Positions 7,443-16,771 are shown, counted from the stretch's first letter. The stretch: DNA of 64,000 nt from Candidatus Omnitrophota bacterium (GCA_020632495.1 JACKFL010000005.1:806001-870000); one strand, 5' to 3'. Made by a program: numbers and translations. The notes: a model not told the origin generated them from the sequence alone.

Positions 7443-10400
7443 ATGAAAATGACACGCCGACAATTTCTAAAGGCAGGTTCTGCCGCAGGCGTTGGAGCCT
7501 GGTTAACACTAAATGGATTGCATTTATGGGCACTGGAACCTGTTGATGATATTGAGAATCCTCTAGCTTATTATCCTAATAGGGATTGGGAAAAGATTTA
7601 TAGGGATCAGTACAGATACGATAGTACGTTTTCTTGGGTTTGTTCTCCCAATGACACGCATGCATGCCGGGCTATGGCTTACGTGCGCAACGGCATTGTG
7701 TTCCGCCTGGGTAGCGAGTACAACTATCAGACCTATCAAGATTTATACGGTAATCATGCCACCCCAAACTGGAATCCGCGTCAATGTGCGAAAGGCTACA
7801 CATTTCACCGGCTTTTGTACGGACCGTACCGCTTAAAACATCCTATCGTGCGTCGAGGATGGCGGCAATGGGCGGACGACGGGTTTCCAGAATTGACAGA
7901 GGTCAATAAGTCTAAGTATAAGTTTGATTCGCGCGGGACGGATAAATTAGAGAAGATTTCATGGGACGATGTTTATACGTATATAGGGAAGGCTTTAATA
8001 TCGATTTCGAAACGATACAGCGGGGAAGATGGAAAACAAAAATTATTAGCCCAGGGCTATCCCCCAGAGATGGTCGATGCGATGCAGGGAGCCGGAACAC
8101 GAACGGTTAAGATGCGGGGAGGTATGGGCTTGTTGGGTGTTTTTGGCAAGTATGGTATGTATCGTCTATGCAATACATTGGCCATTCTAGATACTCATGT
8201 TCGTGATGTAAAAGAAAAAGATGCCAAAGCGGGAAGAACTTGGTCGAACTATACTTGGCATGGTGATCAGGCGCCAGGACATCCGTGGGTCCACGGTTTG
8301 CAAAACTCCGATTGTGATTTCAATGATCTGCGCTCCAGCAAATTGATTATTCAGGACGGGAAAAATCTTGTCGAGAACAAGATGACGGATAGTCATTGGT
8401 TTATCGAATGTATGGAACGGGGGGCCAAACTGGTCACTATATCACCGGAATACAGCCCACCTGCCACAAAATCAGACTACTGGATTCCTATTCGACCTCA
8501 GACAGATGCGGCCCTATTCTTAGGTATTACACGATTAATGATTGACAAGGGGTGGTATGACAAGGAATTTGTCAACAATTTTACAGATTTTCCGCTTCTA
8601 GTGCGGACCGACAACTTAAAACGATTGCGCGCAGCCGAGATATTTCCGGATTATCAGTTGGGGCTTTCTAAGAACGGTCCCAGTTTCAAGTATCAGGGGC
8701 TAAATCAGAAGCAATACGAACAACTTGGTGACTATGTCGTTTGGGATGCTGATAAAAATCAGCCGGCGGCCATTACCAGAGATGATGTTGGTGCCGTTTT
8801 CGCTGCAAAAGTGAAAAATCCAGCTCTTGAGGGAACATATACGCTCCAAACAATAGACGGCAAAGAGATTGAGGTTATGACATTGTTCTCCCTCTATAAA
8901 ATTCATCTCAAAGATTATGATTTGGACAATGTTGTTGAAATAACGCATGCGCCAAAAGATTTGATCATTCAGTTGGCTAAAGATATCGCGACGATCAAAC
9001 CGGCCGCGTTGCATCAGGGCGAAGGAATTAACCACTGGTTTCATGCCACCGAAATGAACCGAGCAGGTTATCTTCCGTTTATGTTGACCGGAAACATTGG
9101 GAAAAAAGGTGCGGGTGTCCACGGATGGGCAGGTAATTACAAAGCCGCTTTATTTCAAGGTTCACCCTGGACGGGCCCGGGATTTAAAGGCTGGGTGGCG
9201 GAAGATCCTTTCCATCCCAACCTTGATCCTCAGGCCAACGGACGCGACATTAAGGCAAAAGCACTTTTTAAGGATGAAGAACCTGCCTACTGGAATCATG
9301 GGGATCGGCCATTAATTGTTGAAACTCCCAAGGAGGGACGGAAGGTTTTTACAGGAGACAGCCATATGCCAACTCCTTCCAAAGCAATTATTTTTAACAA
9401 CGTTAATTTAATTAATAACGCGAAACATTGTTATGACATGATCAAAAATGTGAACCCAAATGTTGAGATGATTGTGTCATTTGATATTCAGATGACAGCT
9501 TCGATTGAATATGCTGACATCGCGTTACCTGCGAATAGTTGGTTGGAATTTGAAGGGCTGGAAGTCACGGCATCCTGTTCCAATCCATTTTTACAAATTT
9601 GGAAGGGGGGGATTCCTCCCGTATTTGATAGCAGAGATGACTTGAATATTCTGTCACAGATAGCGCAAAAACTAGGTGACCTTACGGGCGATAAACGATT
9701 CTCTGATTATTGGAAATTTGCGTTGGAAAATAACAGAGAAGTTTACATTCAAAGATTACTGGATTCCTCGACCACAACAACAGGCTATCAGTTAAAAGAC
9801 ATAATGGCAGGAAAATTCGGACCTCCGGGAGGGGCCTTAATGCTCTTTCGGACCTATCCGCGCATTCCTTTCTGGGAGCAGGTTCACGAAAGCCAACCAT
9901 TTTACACTGATACCGGACGCATGCATGCCTATACCGATGTGCCGGAGGCGATTGACTACGGCGAGAACTTTATCGTTCATCGCGAAGGGCCGGAGGCCAC
10001 GCCTTATTTACCGAACGTGATTGTCAGTTCCAATCCTTATATCCGGCCTAATGATTATGGGATTTCATTAAACGAGGAGCATTGGGATAAAAGGACAATC
10101 CGCAATGTCAAGCTATCTTGGGAAGACACAAAGAAGTCCAAGAACTTTTTATGGGAAAAAGGGTTCAAGTTCTTCTGTTTAACACCAAAAAGCCGTCACC
10201 GGGTTCATTCGCTATGGAGTAATGTGGACTGGCATCAGATTTGGGATTCAAATTTTGGTGACCCCTACCGTATGGACAAGCGTACTCCCGGGGTCGGTGA
10301 ACAGCAAATTCATATGAATCCGGAAGCCGCAAAAGATTTAGGATTCAATGATGGGGATTATGTTTATGTCGATGCAAACCCGGCCGACCGCCCATACGTA

Positions 10401-10913
10401 GGCGCAAAACCCGATGACCCGTTCTATAAAGTGGCCAGACTGATGTTGCGTGTAAAGTACAATTCAGCCTATCCGTATAATGTTGTTATGATGAAACACG
10501 GAACATATATCGCCACGGACAAATCGGTAAAAGCGCATGAAACAAGGCCGGATAAACGCGCGCTTTCCGAAGGAGGAGCTTATCAGGCGAACTTCCGCTA
10601 TGGTTCACAACAAAGTGTGACTCGCAATTGGCACATGCCCATGCACCAGACGGATACCCTGTTTCATAAAAGGAAAGTCTTTATGTCATTTATGTTTGGA
10701 GGAGAGGCAGACAATCATGCCGTGAATACCGTGCCTAAAGAGACATTGGTGAGGCTTACCAAAGCCGAAGACGGCGGGATGAATGGCAAAGGTATATGGA
10801 AACCGGCTACATCAGGCTATTCTCCCGCAAATGAGAATTCGGTCATGAAGAAATACCTGGAGGGCGGGTTTGTTTCCGAGAAGGATGAATCTGAGGATTT
10901 TTGGGGATTTTAA
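7443..10913 (+). CDS. nxrA: NxrA-type molybdopterin oxidoreductase, catalytic subunit
   Basis: 1156 residues, the length of periplasmic nitrite oxidoreductase alpha subunits. The Tat signal TRRQFLK is at residues 4-10. The N-terminal iron-sulfur region CSPNDTHAC...NPRQC (Cys67, His73, Cys75, Cys115) follows the pattern I recall for Nitrospira-type NxrA. SDCDFNDLRSSKLII (about residue 295) carries Asp residues where type II DMSO-reductase enzymes bind molybdenum. Tat export makes it periplasmic, unlike NarG, and no narI-like gene is present. It should interconvert nitrite and nitrate; direction cannot be read from sequence, and the anaerobic cargo favours nitrate reduction. Other type II substrates are not excluded. 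Confidence 0.82.
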   Translation: MKMTRRQFLKAGSAAGVGAWLTLNGLHLWALEPVDDIENPLAYYPNRDWEKIYRDQYRYDSTFSWVCSPNDTHACRAMAYVRNGIVFRLGSEYNYQTYQDLYGNHATPNWNPRQCAKGYTFHRLLYGPYRLKHPIVRRGWRQWADDGFPELTEVNKSKYKFDSRGTDKLEKISWDDVYTYIGKALISISKRYSGEDGKQKLLAQGYPPEMVDAMQGAGTRTVKMRGGMGLLGVFGKYGMYRLCNTLAILDTHVRDVKEKDAKAGRTWSNYTWHGDQAPGHPWVHGLQNSDCDFNDLRSSKLIIQDGKNLVENKMTDSHWFIECMERGAKLVTISPEYSPPATKSDYWIPIRPQTDAALFLGITRLMIDKGWYDKEFVNNFTDFPLLVRTDNLKRLRAAEIFPDYQLGLSKNGPSFKYQGLNQKQYEQLGDYVVWDADKNQPAAITRDDVGAVFAAKVKNPALEGTYTLQTIDGKEIEVMTLFSLYKIHLKDYDLDNVVEITHAPKDLIIQLAKDIATIKPAALHQGEGINHWFHATEMNRAGYLPFMLTGNIGKKGAGVHGWAGNYKAALFQGSPWTGPGFKGWVAEDPFHPNLDPQANGRDIKAKALFKDEEPAYWNHGDRPLIVETPKEGRKVFTGDSHMPTPSKAIIFNNVNLINNAKHCYDMIKNVNPNVEMIVSFDIQMTASIEYADIALPANSWLEFEGLEVTASCSNPFLQIWKGGIPPVFDSRDDLNILSQIAQKLGDLTGDKRFSDYWKFALENNREVYIQRLLDSSTTTTGYQLKDIMAGKFGPPGGALMLFRTYPRIPFWEQVHESQPFYTDTGRMHAYTDVPEAIDYGENFIVHREGPEATPYLPNVIVSSNPYIRPNDYGISLNEEHWDKRTIRNVKLSWEDTKKSKNFLWEKGFKFFCLTPKSRHRVHSLWSNVDWHQIWDSNFGDPYRMDKRTPGVGEQQIHMNPEAAKDLGFNDGDYVYVDANPADRPYVGAKPDDPFYKVARLMLRVKYNSAYPYNVVMMKHGTYIATDKSVKAHETRPDKRALSEGGAYQANFRYGSQQSVTRNWHMPMHQTDTLFHKRKVFMSFMFGGEADNHAVNTVPKETLVRLTKAEDGGMNGKGIWKPATSGYSPANENSVMKKYLEGGFVSEKDESEDFWGF

Positions 10914-10929
10914 GTGAAAGGAATCGGCT

Positions 10930-11250
10930 ATGGCCCGAAAAGAGAGTGAAAAAGACGATCCGCTGGAAATGATCGGCATACAACTGCCCAATCAAACAGA
11001 AGAGCAATTGAGAGATATGGCCCTTTGTTTTGCGGAAGAATTTGTTCGCGAAGGCTGGAGTGTAGATAGGTTATTTAAAATGTTTAAAAATCCTTTTTAT
11101 CAAGGGCCGTATATGGTCTGGAAACAAAAGGGAGACGAATATGTTAAGTCAGTCATAGATGATGCCCTAAAAATGTGGCGTCCAAACGTATCGAGAAGAC
11201 GTGATTTCTTACGTTCAGATAAGGGGGGAAACCATGAGTCAAGTTTATAA
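10930..11250 (+). CDS. Small conserved-looking protein between the A and B subunits
   Basis: A 106-residue soluble helical protein with no cysteines or signal peptide. Recognisable segments are EEQLRDMALCFAEEFVREGWSVDRLFKMFKNPFYQGPYMVW and VDDALKMWRP-like ends. It starts 16 bases after the alpha subunit and overlaps the start of the beta gene by 17 bases, so it is surely translated with them. I do not recognise a named family. Its position suggests an assembly factor or small subunit of the oxidoreductase. Confidence 0.75.
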   Translation: MARKESEKDDPLEMIGIQLPNQTEEQLRDMALCFAEEFVREGWSVDRLFKMFKNPFYQGPYMVWKQKGDEYVKSVIDDALKMWRPNVSRRRDFLRSDKGGNHESSL

Positions 11251-12472
11251 TTGGCAGATCAACCGAAAAATGGAGTATCCTCATCAGGAACATCATCCCA
11301 AAAAACAATTTGCTTTTGTGTTTAATTTAAACCGGTGCATCGGTTGCCAGACATGCACGATGGCATGCAAATCAACATGGACTTTCTCTAAAGGCCAAGA
11401 GTACATGTGGTGGAACAACGTGGAGACAAAGCCATATGGCGGGTATCCCCAATTCTGGGATGTTAAGCTTCTTGAAATTCTTGAAGCCCTTAATCCCGGA
11501 GGTCAAAAATGGAGCGGAGATACATTTGAAGGGATGACGATATTTGAAGCCGCCAGAAAACAAGTTGGAGAACAGTCTTCTAGAGTAGCCGGATATTTGC
11601 CGACCGATGAAGAATGGCGCTTCCCTAATATTTATGAAGATAATTCTGTCGGGAAAAAAGGCAAGGAAAATGAATATGATAAAGAAGGGACAAAACTTCC
11701 TGAACATAAGACATGGTTTTTTTATTTGGCAAGAATTTGCAATCACTGCACTTATCCCGGGTGTTTAGCCGCCTGCCCGCGTAACGCGATTTATAAGCGG
11801 GAGGAAGATGGTGTTGTCCTTGTAGACCAACAGCGTTGCCGTGGTTATCGTAAATGTGTTGAGGCCTGTCCTTACAAAAAGGCGATGTACCGTCCATCGA
11901 CAAGGATAACGGAAAAATGTATAGCCTGTTACCCAAGGCTGGAAGGAAAAGATCCTGAGACAAAGGGGCAGCCTATGGAAACCCGATGTATGGCGGCATG
12001 TATCGGACAGATTCGTCTTCAGGGATTGGTTGATATTGACCCAAATGGCGGTTGGGCAGAAGATCGATATAATCCTCTCTATTACTTGGTAAAGGTCGCT
12101 AAGGTAGCTCTGCCTTTGTATCCACAATTTGGGACGGAACCTAATGGATTTTACATTCCCCCCCGGTGGGTGCCAAGACCGTTCTTAAAGCAAATGTTTG
12201 GGCCCGGGGTTGACCAGGCCATTGAAAACTACATGGTGCCTGACAGGGAACTTTTGGCTGTCCAGCAGCTCTTTAGACGGTCCAATCAAATCATATTCCG
12301 CTATGAAATAGAGAAGGGCCCCAAAGTTTATGAAACAGAAATTCATGGAAAGCCGTTCACATTATACAACGACACAATTATTGCCTATAACAAAGCCAAT
12401 AAAGAGATATTTAGAACCCAAGTAGAGGAGCCGTTCCATGTCCGACCAGACAAGCATCAAAACTCAATCTGA
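11234..12472 (+). CDS. nxrB: NxrB-type four-cluster iron-sulfur subunit
   Basis: 412 residues from ATG 11234, preceded by AAGGGGGG. The four cysteine groups expected of NarH/NxrB proteins are present: CIGCQTCTMAC near the N-terminus, CNHCTYPGCLAAC, CRGYRKCVEAC, and CIACYP with a later CMAAC. The length matches periplasmic NXR beta subunits. It has no signal peptide and is presumably exported folded with the Tat-tagged alpha subunit. It relays electrons from the molybdenum site to the haem subunit. Its 3' end overlaps the chaperone gene by 35 bases. Confidence 0.88.
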   Translation: MSQVYNWQINRKMEYPHQEHHPKKQFAFVFNLNRCIGCQTCTMACKSTWTFSKGQEYMWWNNVETKPYGGYPQFWDVKLLEILEALNPGGQKWSGDTFEGMTIFEAARKQVGEQSSRVAGYLPTDEEWRFPNIYEDNSVGKKGKENEYDKEGTKLPEHKTWFFYLARICNHCTYPGCLAACPRNAIYKREEDGVVLVDQQRCRGYRKCVEACPYKKAMYRPSTRITEKCIACYPRLEGKDPETKGQPMETRCMAACIGQIRLQGLVDIDPNGGWAEDRYNPLYYLVKVAKVALPLYPQFGTEPNGFYIPPRWVPRPFLKQMFGPGVDQAIENYMVPDRELLAVQQLFRRSNQIIFRYEIEKGPKVYETEIHGKPFTLYNDTIIAYNKANKEIFRTQVEEPFHVRPDKHQNSI

Positions 12473-13211
12473 GAGAATTAGTTTACTTTTGTGCCAAAGT
12501 CAGCTTTATGGTGTGCTTTCGTTTTTTTACCGTCATCCTGCTTCAATAAAAGTAGATTCTATCGATAAAGAGCGAATAAAGATGTGGAAGAATTCCGTAA
12601 GACAGATTAATTACCCGAATAAAACTTATTTGGCAAAGACGTTGGAAGAATTAGTACAGGAATTTGACACAATCGATAAGAATGAATGGATTTCCCTTTA
12701 TGAGGAGTGCTTTTCTCATACGGCCCACGGAAAGGTTTCAAGTTACGAATTGGAATATGGTGAAGAACATACATATCGCCAACCCCAACAATTGAGCGAT
12801 ATCGCCGCCTTTTATCAGGCTTTTGGTCTCAAGGTGAACGAAGAAACTCATGAGCGGGTTGATCACATTTCAATTGAATGTGAGTTTCTACATTTTCTAA
12901 GTTTTAAGGAGGGTTATGCTTTAGAACATGACGGCAATGAGAATGCGAAAACTTGTAGTCAGGCTAATAAGCGTTTCCTTTCGGAACATTTAGGAAAGTG
13001 GGCGCCGTCGTTTGCACTGCGATTGTCGAAGTATGTTAAAGAAGGGTTTTTTAAACACCTGGCAGATTTTACTTATGGTTTTATCGTGGAAGATTGTAAA
13101 AGCAAGGGGATATCACCCGGCTCGCCTGATTTGCCGCTTCGTTCAGTAAATGAGAATTATGACTCGGGTTGTGTGACATGTTCCTTGAAGCCTGGATTTC
13201 AATCGTCATGA
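12438..13211 (+). CDS. TorD/NarJ-type molybdoenzyme chaperone
   Basis: 257-residue helical protein with TorD-family hallmarks: an N-terminal SQLYGVLSFFYRHP segment, then ELEYGEEHTYRQPQQLSDIAAFYQAFGL and a DHISIECEFLHFLSFKEGYAL segment. It acts in the cytoplasm, holding the alpha subunit and its Tat signal until molybdopterin and clusters are inserted. It overlaps both neighbours (the downstream pair by ATGA), placing it within one translation-coupled operon. Confidence 0.85.
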   Translation: MSDQTSIKTQSERISLLLCQSQLYGVLSFFYRHPASIKVDSIDKERIKMWKNSVRQINYPNKTYLAKTLEELVQEFDTIDKNEWISLYEECFSHTAHGKVSSYELEYGEEHTYRQPQQLSDIAAFYQAFGLKVNEETHERVDHISIECEFLHFLSFKEGYALEHDGNENAKTCSQANKRFLSEHLGKWAPSFALRLSKYVKEGFFKHLADFTYGFIVEDCKSKGISPGSPDLPLRSVNENYDSGCVTCSLKPGFQSS

Positions 13212-14137
13212 AAATTAATCAGGATCAGCCTAACATTATATTTGAATCTTCTTTTATCGAGGAGGCAGTTTTTCTTGCGGCCAAGTATAACATCGGTAAA
13301 CTCAATGACTCCATTATCCAGGATTTTCATCAGGAAAGAGAAGGGATATATAAGCATACAACGATACAGGAGCGCGACTTTGCCTTTGAGAGATTATATA
13401 GGGAGTATTTCCAAAAGTTAAGGGTTAGAGAAATATTTGATAACATTATTGCCGATTACGCCCTCTTACATCGACCCGATGTGACACTTTTTGTAAAAAA
13501 AGTCTGGAGTAAGGGGCAGGAAGATACGGAATTGTTTGTGGACGGCAGATCGAGAACGGTCTGTATTGCGCTGATGGCCAATCGTATTTTACAGCCTTTT
13601 TGTATTCAGGCTATTTTGCGACATGACCTGCTAAGAGTTAGTGATATGCTTGACAAGAATTTTCAATACACACCCCATATTATTCTCATGGGGAAAAGCG
13701 AGCTTGAAAATAACTTGATAAAAGATCGGTTCCGGATTCTATGGGATATGTATATTGATATCAGACTTAGAAAGAAGGGACATTCAACAATTAAGTTAAT
13801 TGATGATTACAAGAAAGCGTTTCAAAAGGCATTTTTCTTCTTAAAAGATGATGAGAGGGAATATGTTTACTCCAAGTTAGAGGGATGTGAGACTTTAACG
13901 CAAATAGACCTGATCAACTGGGCTCAGGACGCCAGAAGTATAAAAACCCTGGGAGAAGGCGGGCTGCGTTGTCCACTATGTGATTTTACGTGTTTCAAAC
14001 CGGTCAGCAATTGGTCGAAAGAAACGTTTGCTATAGCGGAAGCAGTTAAGAATGAACATCCCCAATGGACCATCGAGCAGGGCATCTGCCCGCAATGTTT
14101 TGACCTATATAGCAGCAAAACTAAAGTCAAGGTTTAA
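13208..14137 (+). CDS. Unrecognised protein with C-terminal double CxxC (zinc-ribbon-like)
   Basis: 309 residues from ATG 13208, which overlaps the TorD stop as ATGA. The first ~230 residues are mixed helix and contain no motif I know. The end has CPLCDFTCF (about residue 256) and CPQCF (about residue 298), a spacing typical of a zinc ribbon or rubredoxin-like metal site. No signal peptide. Tight coupling to the chaperone and ferredoxin genes suggests a maturation or regulatory role for the oxidoreductase. Function is not assigned. Confidence 0.75.
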   Translation: MKINQDQPNIIFESSFIEEAVFLAAKYNIGKLNDSIIQDFHQEREGIYKHTTIQERDFAFERLYREYFQKLRVREIFDNIIADYALLHRPDVTLFVKKVWSKGQEDTELFVDGRSRTVCIALMANRILQPFCIQAILRHDLLRVSDMLDKNFQYTPHIILMGKSELENNLIKDRFRILWDMYIDIRLRKKGHSTIKLIDDYKKAFQKAFFFLKDDEREYVYSKLEGCETLTQIDLINWAQDARSIKTLGEGGLRCPLCDFTCFKPVSNWSKETFAIAEAVKNEHPQWTIEQGICPQCFDLYSSKTKVKV

Positions 14138-14141
14138 CACA

Positions 14142-14513
14142 ATGAGTGAATCAAGCGGGCTTAGCAGAAGAGAATTTATACGAAATATTCCAAAGTATCT
14201 GACTTCAGGTTTGCATTCCTTAACTCGGGAATTTTCTGGATCAAATGATACAGATACTGAAGACAACCAACGGATGCTGATTGATGACAATAGTGTAAAA
14301 ATAGCTTCAATAGATACAAATAATTGCCTGGCGTGGGATGGGGGAAGCTGTCAGTTTTGCTATCTAGCTTGTCCTTTGAGGGACCAGGCCATAACCATAG
14401 AAGATCAACGGCCGTTGATTAACTCGACCATTTGCGATGGCTGTGCGAAATGTTTAACAGCTTGCAAGACAATTAATACAAGCCCAGCGATTTTGATGGT
14501 CGCCGCACACTAA
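14142..14513 (+). CDS. NapF-like ferredoxin with Tat-like N-terminus
   Basis: 123 residues from ATG 14142. LSRREFIRNIPKYL near the N-terminus looks like a Tat motif, though the hydrophobic part is weak, so export is uncertain. Two cysteine groups follow: CLAWDGGSCQFCYLACP and CDGCAKCLTAC, able to hold 4Fe-4S clusters as in NapF/NapG/NrfC-type ferredoxins. It probably helps cluster assembly or electron transfer for the Mo enzyme. It starts 4 bases after the preceding gene. Confidence 0.7.
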   Translation: MSESSGLSRREFIRNIPKYLTSGLHSLTREFSGSNDTDTEDNQRMLIDDNSVKIASIDTNNCLAWDGGSCQFCYLACPLRDQAITIEDQRPLINSTICDGCAKCLTACKTINTSPAILMVAAH

Positions 14514-14528
14514 TTATTGGAGGACATT

Positions 14529-14864
14529 ATGGGGACAATGCCCAAACCACCGGAAACATACGAAGCTTTTATCGAACGATATCCTAAGCTAAAAGAGGCG
14601 TGGGAGAAGATTGCGGAAGCAGGAAAGGACGGGCCTTTGGATGAGAAAACGATTCGACTCATTAAATTGGGGGTTGCGATTGGCGCCATGAAGGAAGGTG
14701 CTGTTCATTCTAGCGCACGAAAAGCTCTGGTCCAGAATATTTCTCAAGAGGAAATCGAGCAAGCTATCACGCTTGCGGCAGGCACTATCGGGTTGCCGTC
14801 TACAGTAGCCGTGTATTCTTGGATTAAGGATGTCTTGGATAAAAAAGATAAATGCTGTCAATAA
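14529..14864 (+). CDS. Carboxymuconolactone decarboxylase-family protein lacking the CxxC
   Basis: 111 residues from ATG 14529 (GGAGGACATT upstream). The helical pattern LDEKTIRLIKLGVAIGAMKEGAVHSSARKALVQNISQEEIEQAI is that of CMD/AhpD proteins. The family's redox CxxCxxxH motif is here KEGAVHSS, so the conserved His is kept but both cysteines are missing and a peroxidase role is unlikely. Similar small CMD proteins often accompany redox operons. It lies between the ferredoxin and the cupredoxin. Confidence 0.75.
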   Translation: MGTMPKPPETYEAFIERYPKLKEAWEKIAEAGKDGPLDEKTIRLIKLGVAIGAMKEGAVHSSARKALVQNISQEEIEQAITLAAGTIGLPSTVAVYSWIKDVLDKKDKCCQ

Positions 14865-14880
14865 AGGAAAAGGAGAGGCA

Positions 14881-15588
14881 ATGAAGAAATATTATATATA
14901 TTTCAGTTTTGTGTTCATATTTTGCATCTTTTGTGTTTCATCCGTTTTTGCCGCGACATTAACAGGGGTCGTTAAATATGAAGGGGAAGCTCCAAAGTTT
15001 AAAGAGATTAAAATGGACGCGGACCCTGTATGTCTGACGCATCACAATAATCCGGTTTATCCCCAAATATTATTGCTAGGGGAGGACAATGCTATGGGTA
15101 ATGTCTTTGTCCACATAGTCAGCGGTCAGCCCAGAGGGAAATTCCCGCCTCCCGACCAGCCAGTCGTGTTAAATCAAAAAGGCTGCATGTATGATCCGCA
15201 CGTCCTGGGTGTCAGGGTTGGGCAGGCGTTAAAAGTCTTAAATCCGGACGGAACCCTGCATAATGTCCATGGTCTTCCTAAGGAGAACGAAGAATTCAAT
15301 ATCGCCATGCCGAAATTTCGCAAGGAGATTACACGAACATTCGATAAGCCGGAGTTCATGTTCCCGATGAAATGCGATGTTCATCCGTGGATGGGGGCGT
15401 GGGTTTCAGTGATGGATCATCCTTTCTTTTCCGTTACGAAAGAAGATGGTAAGTTCAGAATCGAAGATCTTCCTGCGGGTGAGTACGAAATCGAGGCCTG
15501 GCATGAGAAATTAGGAACCAAGAAGGCAACGATTGTCGTTGCTGAAGGCGATACAAAAGAAGTAAATTTTTCATTCTCAAAACCATAA
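14881..15588 (+). CDS. Exported cupredoxin with carboxypeptidase-regulatory-like C-terminal domain
   Basis: 235 residues. A clear signal peptide ends at VFAATL. The middle has the type 1 copper pattern: LHNVH (about residue 125) and CDVHPWM (about residue 164) supply His, Cys, His and Met. The last ~65 residues (GKFRIEDLPAGEYEIEAWHEKLG) form a beta-sandwich like carboxypeptidase regulatory domains. It is probably a periplasmic electron carrier that docks with the haem subunit encoded upstream. Start ATG 14881 has GGAGAGG before it. Confidence 0.82.
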   Translation: MKKYYIYFSFVFIFCIFCVSSVFAATLTGVVKYEGEAPKFKEIKMDADPVCLTHHNNPVYPQILLLGEDNAMGNVFVHIVSGQPRGKFPPPDQPVVLNQKGCMYDPHVLGVRVGQALKVLNPDGTLHNVHGLPKENEEFNIAMPKFRKEITRTFDKPEFMFPMKCDVHPWMGAWVSVMDHPFFSVTKEDGKFRIEDLPAGEYEIEAWHEKLGTKKATIVVAEGDTKEVNFSFSKP

Positions 15589-15603
15589 TGAAGGAGGTGC
15601 GCC

Positions 15604-15831
15604 ATGTTTGGTTTAGGTGCAGCGGAACTATTTTTTATATTCTTAATCGTGTTTTTTCTGTTCGGAGCAAAGAATCTGCCCGAAATAGCTAGAAGCATGG
15701 GAAAGGCTATAAGATCGTTTAGAAAAGGTGTCCATGAAATCGAGGAGGATATCCAGTTGATAAGTCATGATACCGATAAAAGCAAAAAAGACAGTGAAAT
15801 ATCAATTATCCACAAAGAAAAACATGCATAA
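15604..15831 (+). CDS. tatA: TatA/E-type twin-arginine translocase subunit
   Basis: 75 residues: one N-terminal membrane helix (ELFFIFLIVFFLFG), the hinge FGAKNLPEIARSMGKAIRSFRKG and a charged tail, the exact TatA layout. It forms the Tat pore used to export the folded alpha/beta complex. Its presence in the element suggests the cargo brings its own exporter component; no tatC is in view, so it must use the host TatC. Strong ribosome site AAGGAGG. It overlaps moaA by 8 bases. Confidence 0.92.
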   Translation: MFGLGAAELFFIFLIVFFLFGAKNLPEIARSMGKAIRSFRKGVHEIEEDIQLISHDTDKSKKDSEISIIHKEKHA

Positions 15832-16771
15832 GAGAAAATTGATAGACTCTCATGGACGAGTTATCCACAAATTGCGTGTCCAAATAACAGACGCGTGTAA
15901 CTTTCGCTGTTTTTACTGCATGCCACAACAAGTGCAGTTTACCCCATCGAAAGAGTTGCTTAGTTCCTCAGAGATAATCGATATTTGCTCTAACCTCGTT
16001 GATTTTGGTATTGATGAAATGCGGGTATCTGGAGGAGAGCCTACGTTGAGGAAGGATTTTTGTGATATTATCCGTGAATTGTCTAGACTCGCTGTTGGAC
16101 GGTTGGGCGTTACGACAAACGGATTTATTCTTAAAGATATACTTCCGGAGCTTAAAGATTCAAAATGTCAGAATATTAATATCAGCCTCGATAGTTTGGA
16201 TCAAAACACTTTCAAGAAAATCACAAAGACAGATTATTTTAATAAGGCCTTGGAGTCTATAATTACAGCTCAAAGAATGGGGTTTCATGTTAAAGTCAAC
16301 ATGGTGATACTGCGAGGGGTTAACGATCATGAACTATTTGATTTTATTAATTTCTCGGCTCAATACGGAGTAGAGGTTCGGTTTCTAGAGCTTATGAAAA
16401 TAGGACCTTACTATAAAAATCATTCACAACTATTTGTATCAGCCCAAGAATTGATTGAGAGATTAGAGGAAAGAGAAGAGCTTGAACCTCAGTCCGTTAA
16501 TTGCGATTCCACATCATTTAATTTTCATACATCGTCCGGCGCAAAAATCGGATTTATAGCTTCAGAATCTCAGCCCTTCTGCGGATTTTGCTCTCGCCTG
16601 CGGTTGACAGCAACGGGAAGACTAAGGGCATGTATCATGTCCGAGGCCGGAATTAATTTGAGAGGTATCGATAAAGAACGGTACCCTGATATTTTGCAAT
16701 CCGTTATGGGGATGAAGCCGACAGAGCGTATTGACCACATAAAACAGCCGATGTATCAGATTGGGGGATAA
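15824..16771 (+). CDS. moaA: GTP 3',8-cyclase MoaA (molybdopterin synthesis)
   Basis: 315 residues from ATG 15824. The radical-SAM motif CNFRCFYC lies near residue 25. The second cluster motif is CGFCSRLRLTATGRLRAC near residue 260, and the chain ends in Gly-Gly, which in MoaA inserts into the active site. It makes the first molybdopterin precursor from GTP. Translation is coupled to tatA. With it the element supplies at least part of the cofactor pathway for its own Mo enzyme; no other moa/moe genes are seen. Confidence 0.93.
   Translation: MHKRKLIDSHGRVIHKLRVQITDACNFRCFYCMPQQVQFTPSKELLSSSEIIDICSNLVDFGIDEMRVSGGEPTLRKDFCDIIRELSRLAVGRLGVTTNGFILKDILPELKDSKCQNINISLDSLDQNTFKKITKTDYFNKALESIITAQRMGFHVKVNMVILRGVNDHELFDFINFSAQYGVEVRFLELMKIGPYYKNHSQLFVSAQELIERLEEREELEPQSVNCDSTSFNFHTSSGAKIGFIASESQPFCGFCSRLRLTATGRLRACIMSEAGINLRGIDKERYPDILQSVMGMKPTERIDHIKQPMYQIGG

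Noticed and set aside
7443..12472. Membrane-bound nitrate reductase NarGH
   Set aside because: The alpha subunit has a Tat signal, no NarI-like membrane subunit is present, and the N-terminal cysteine region follows the NxrA pattern.
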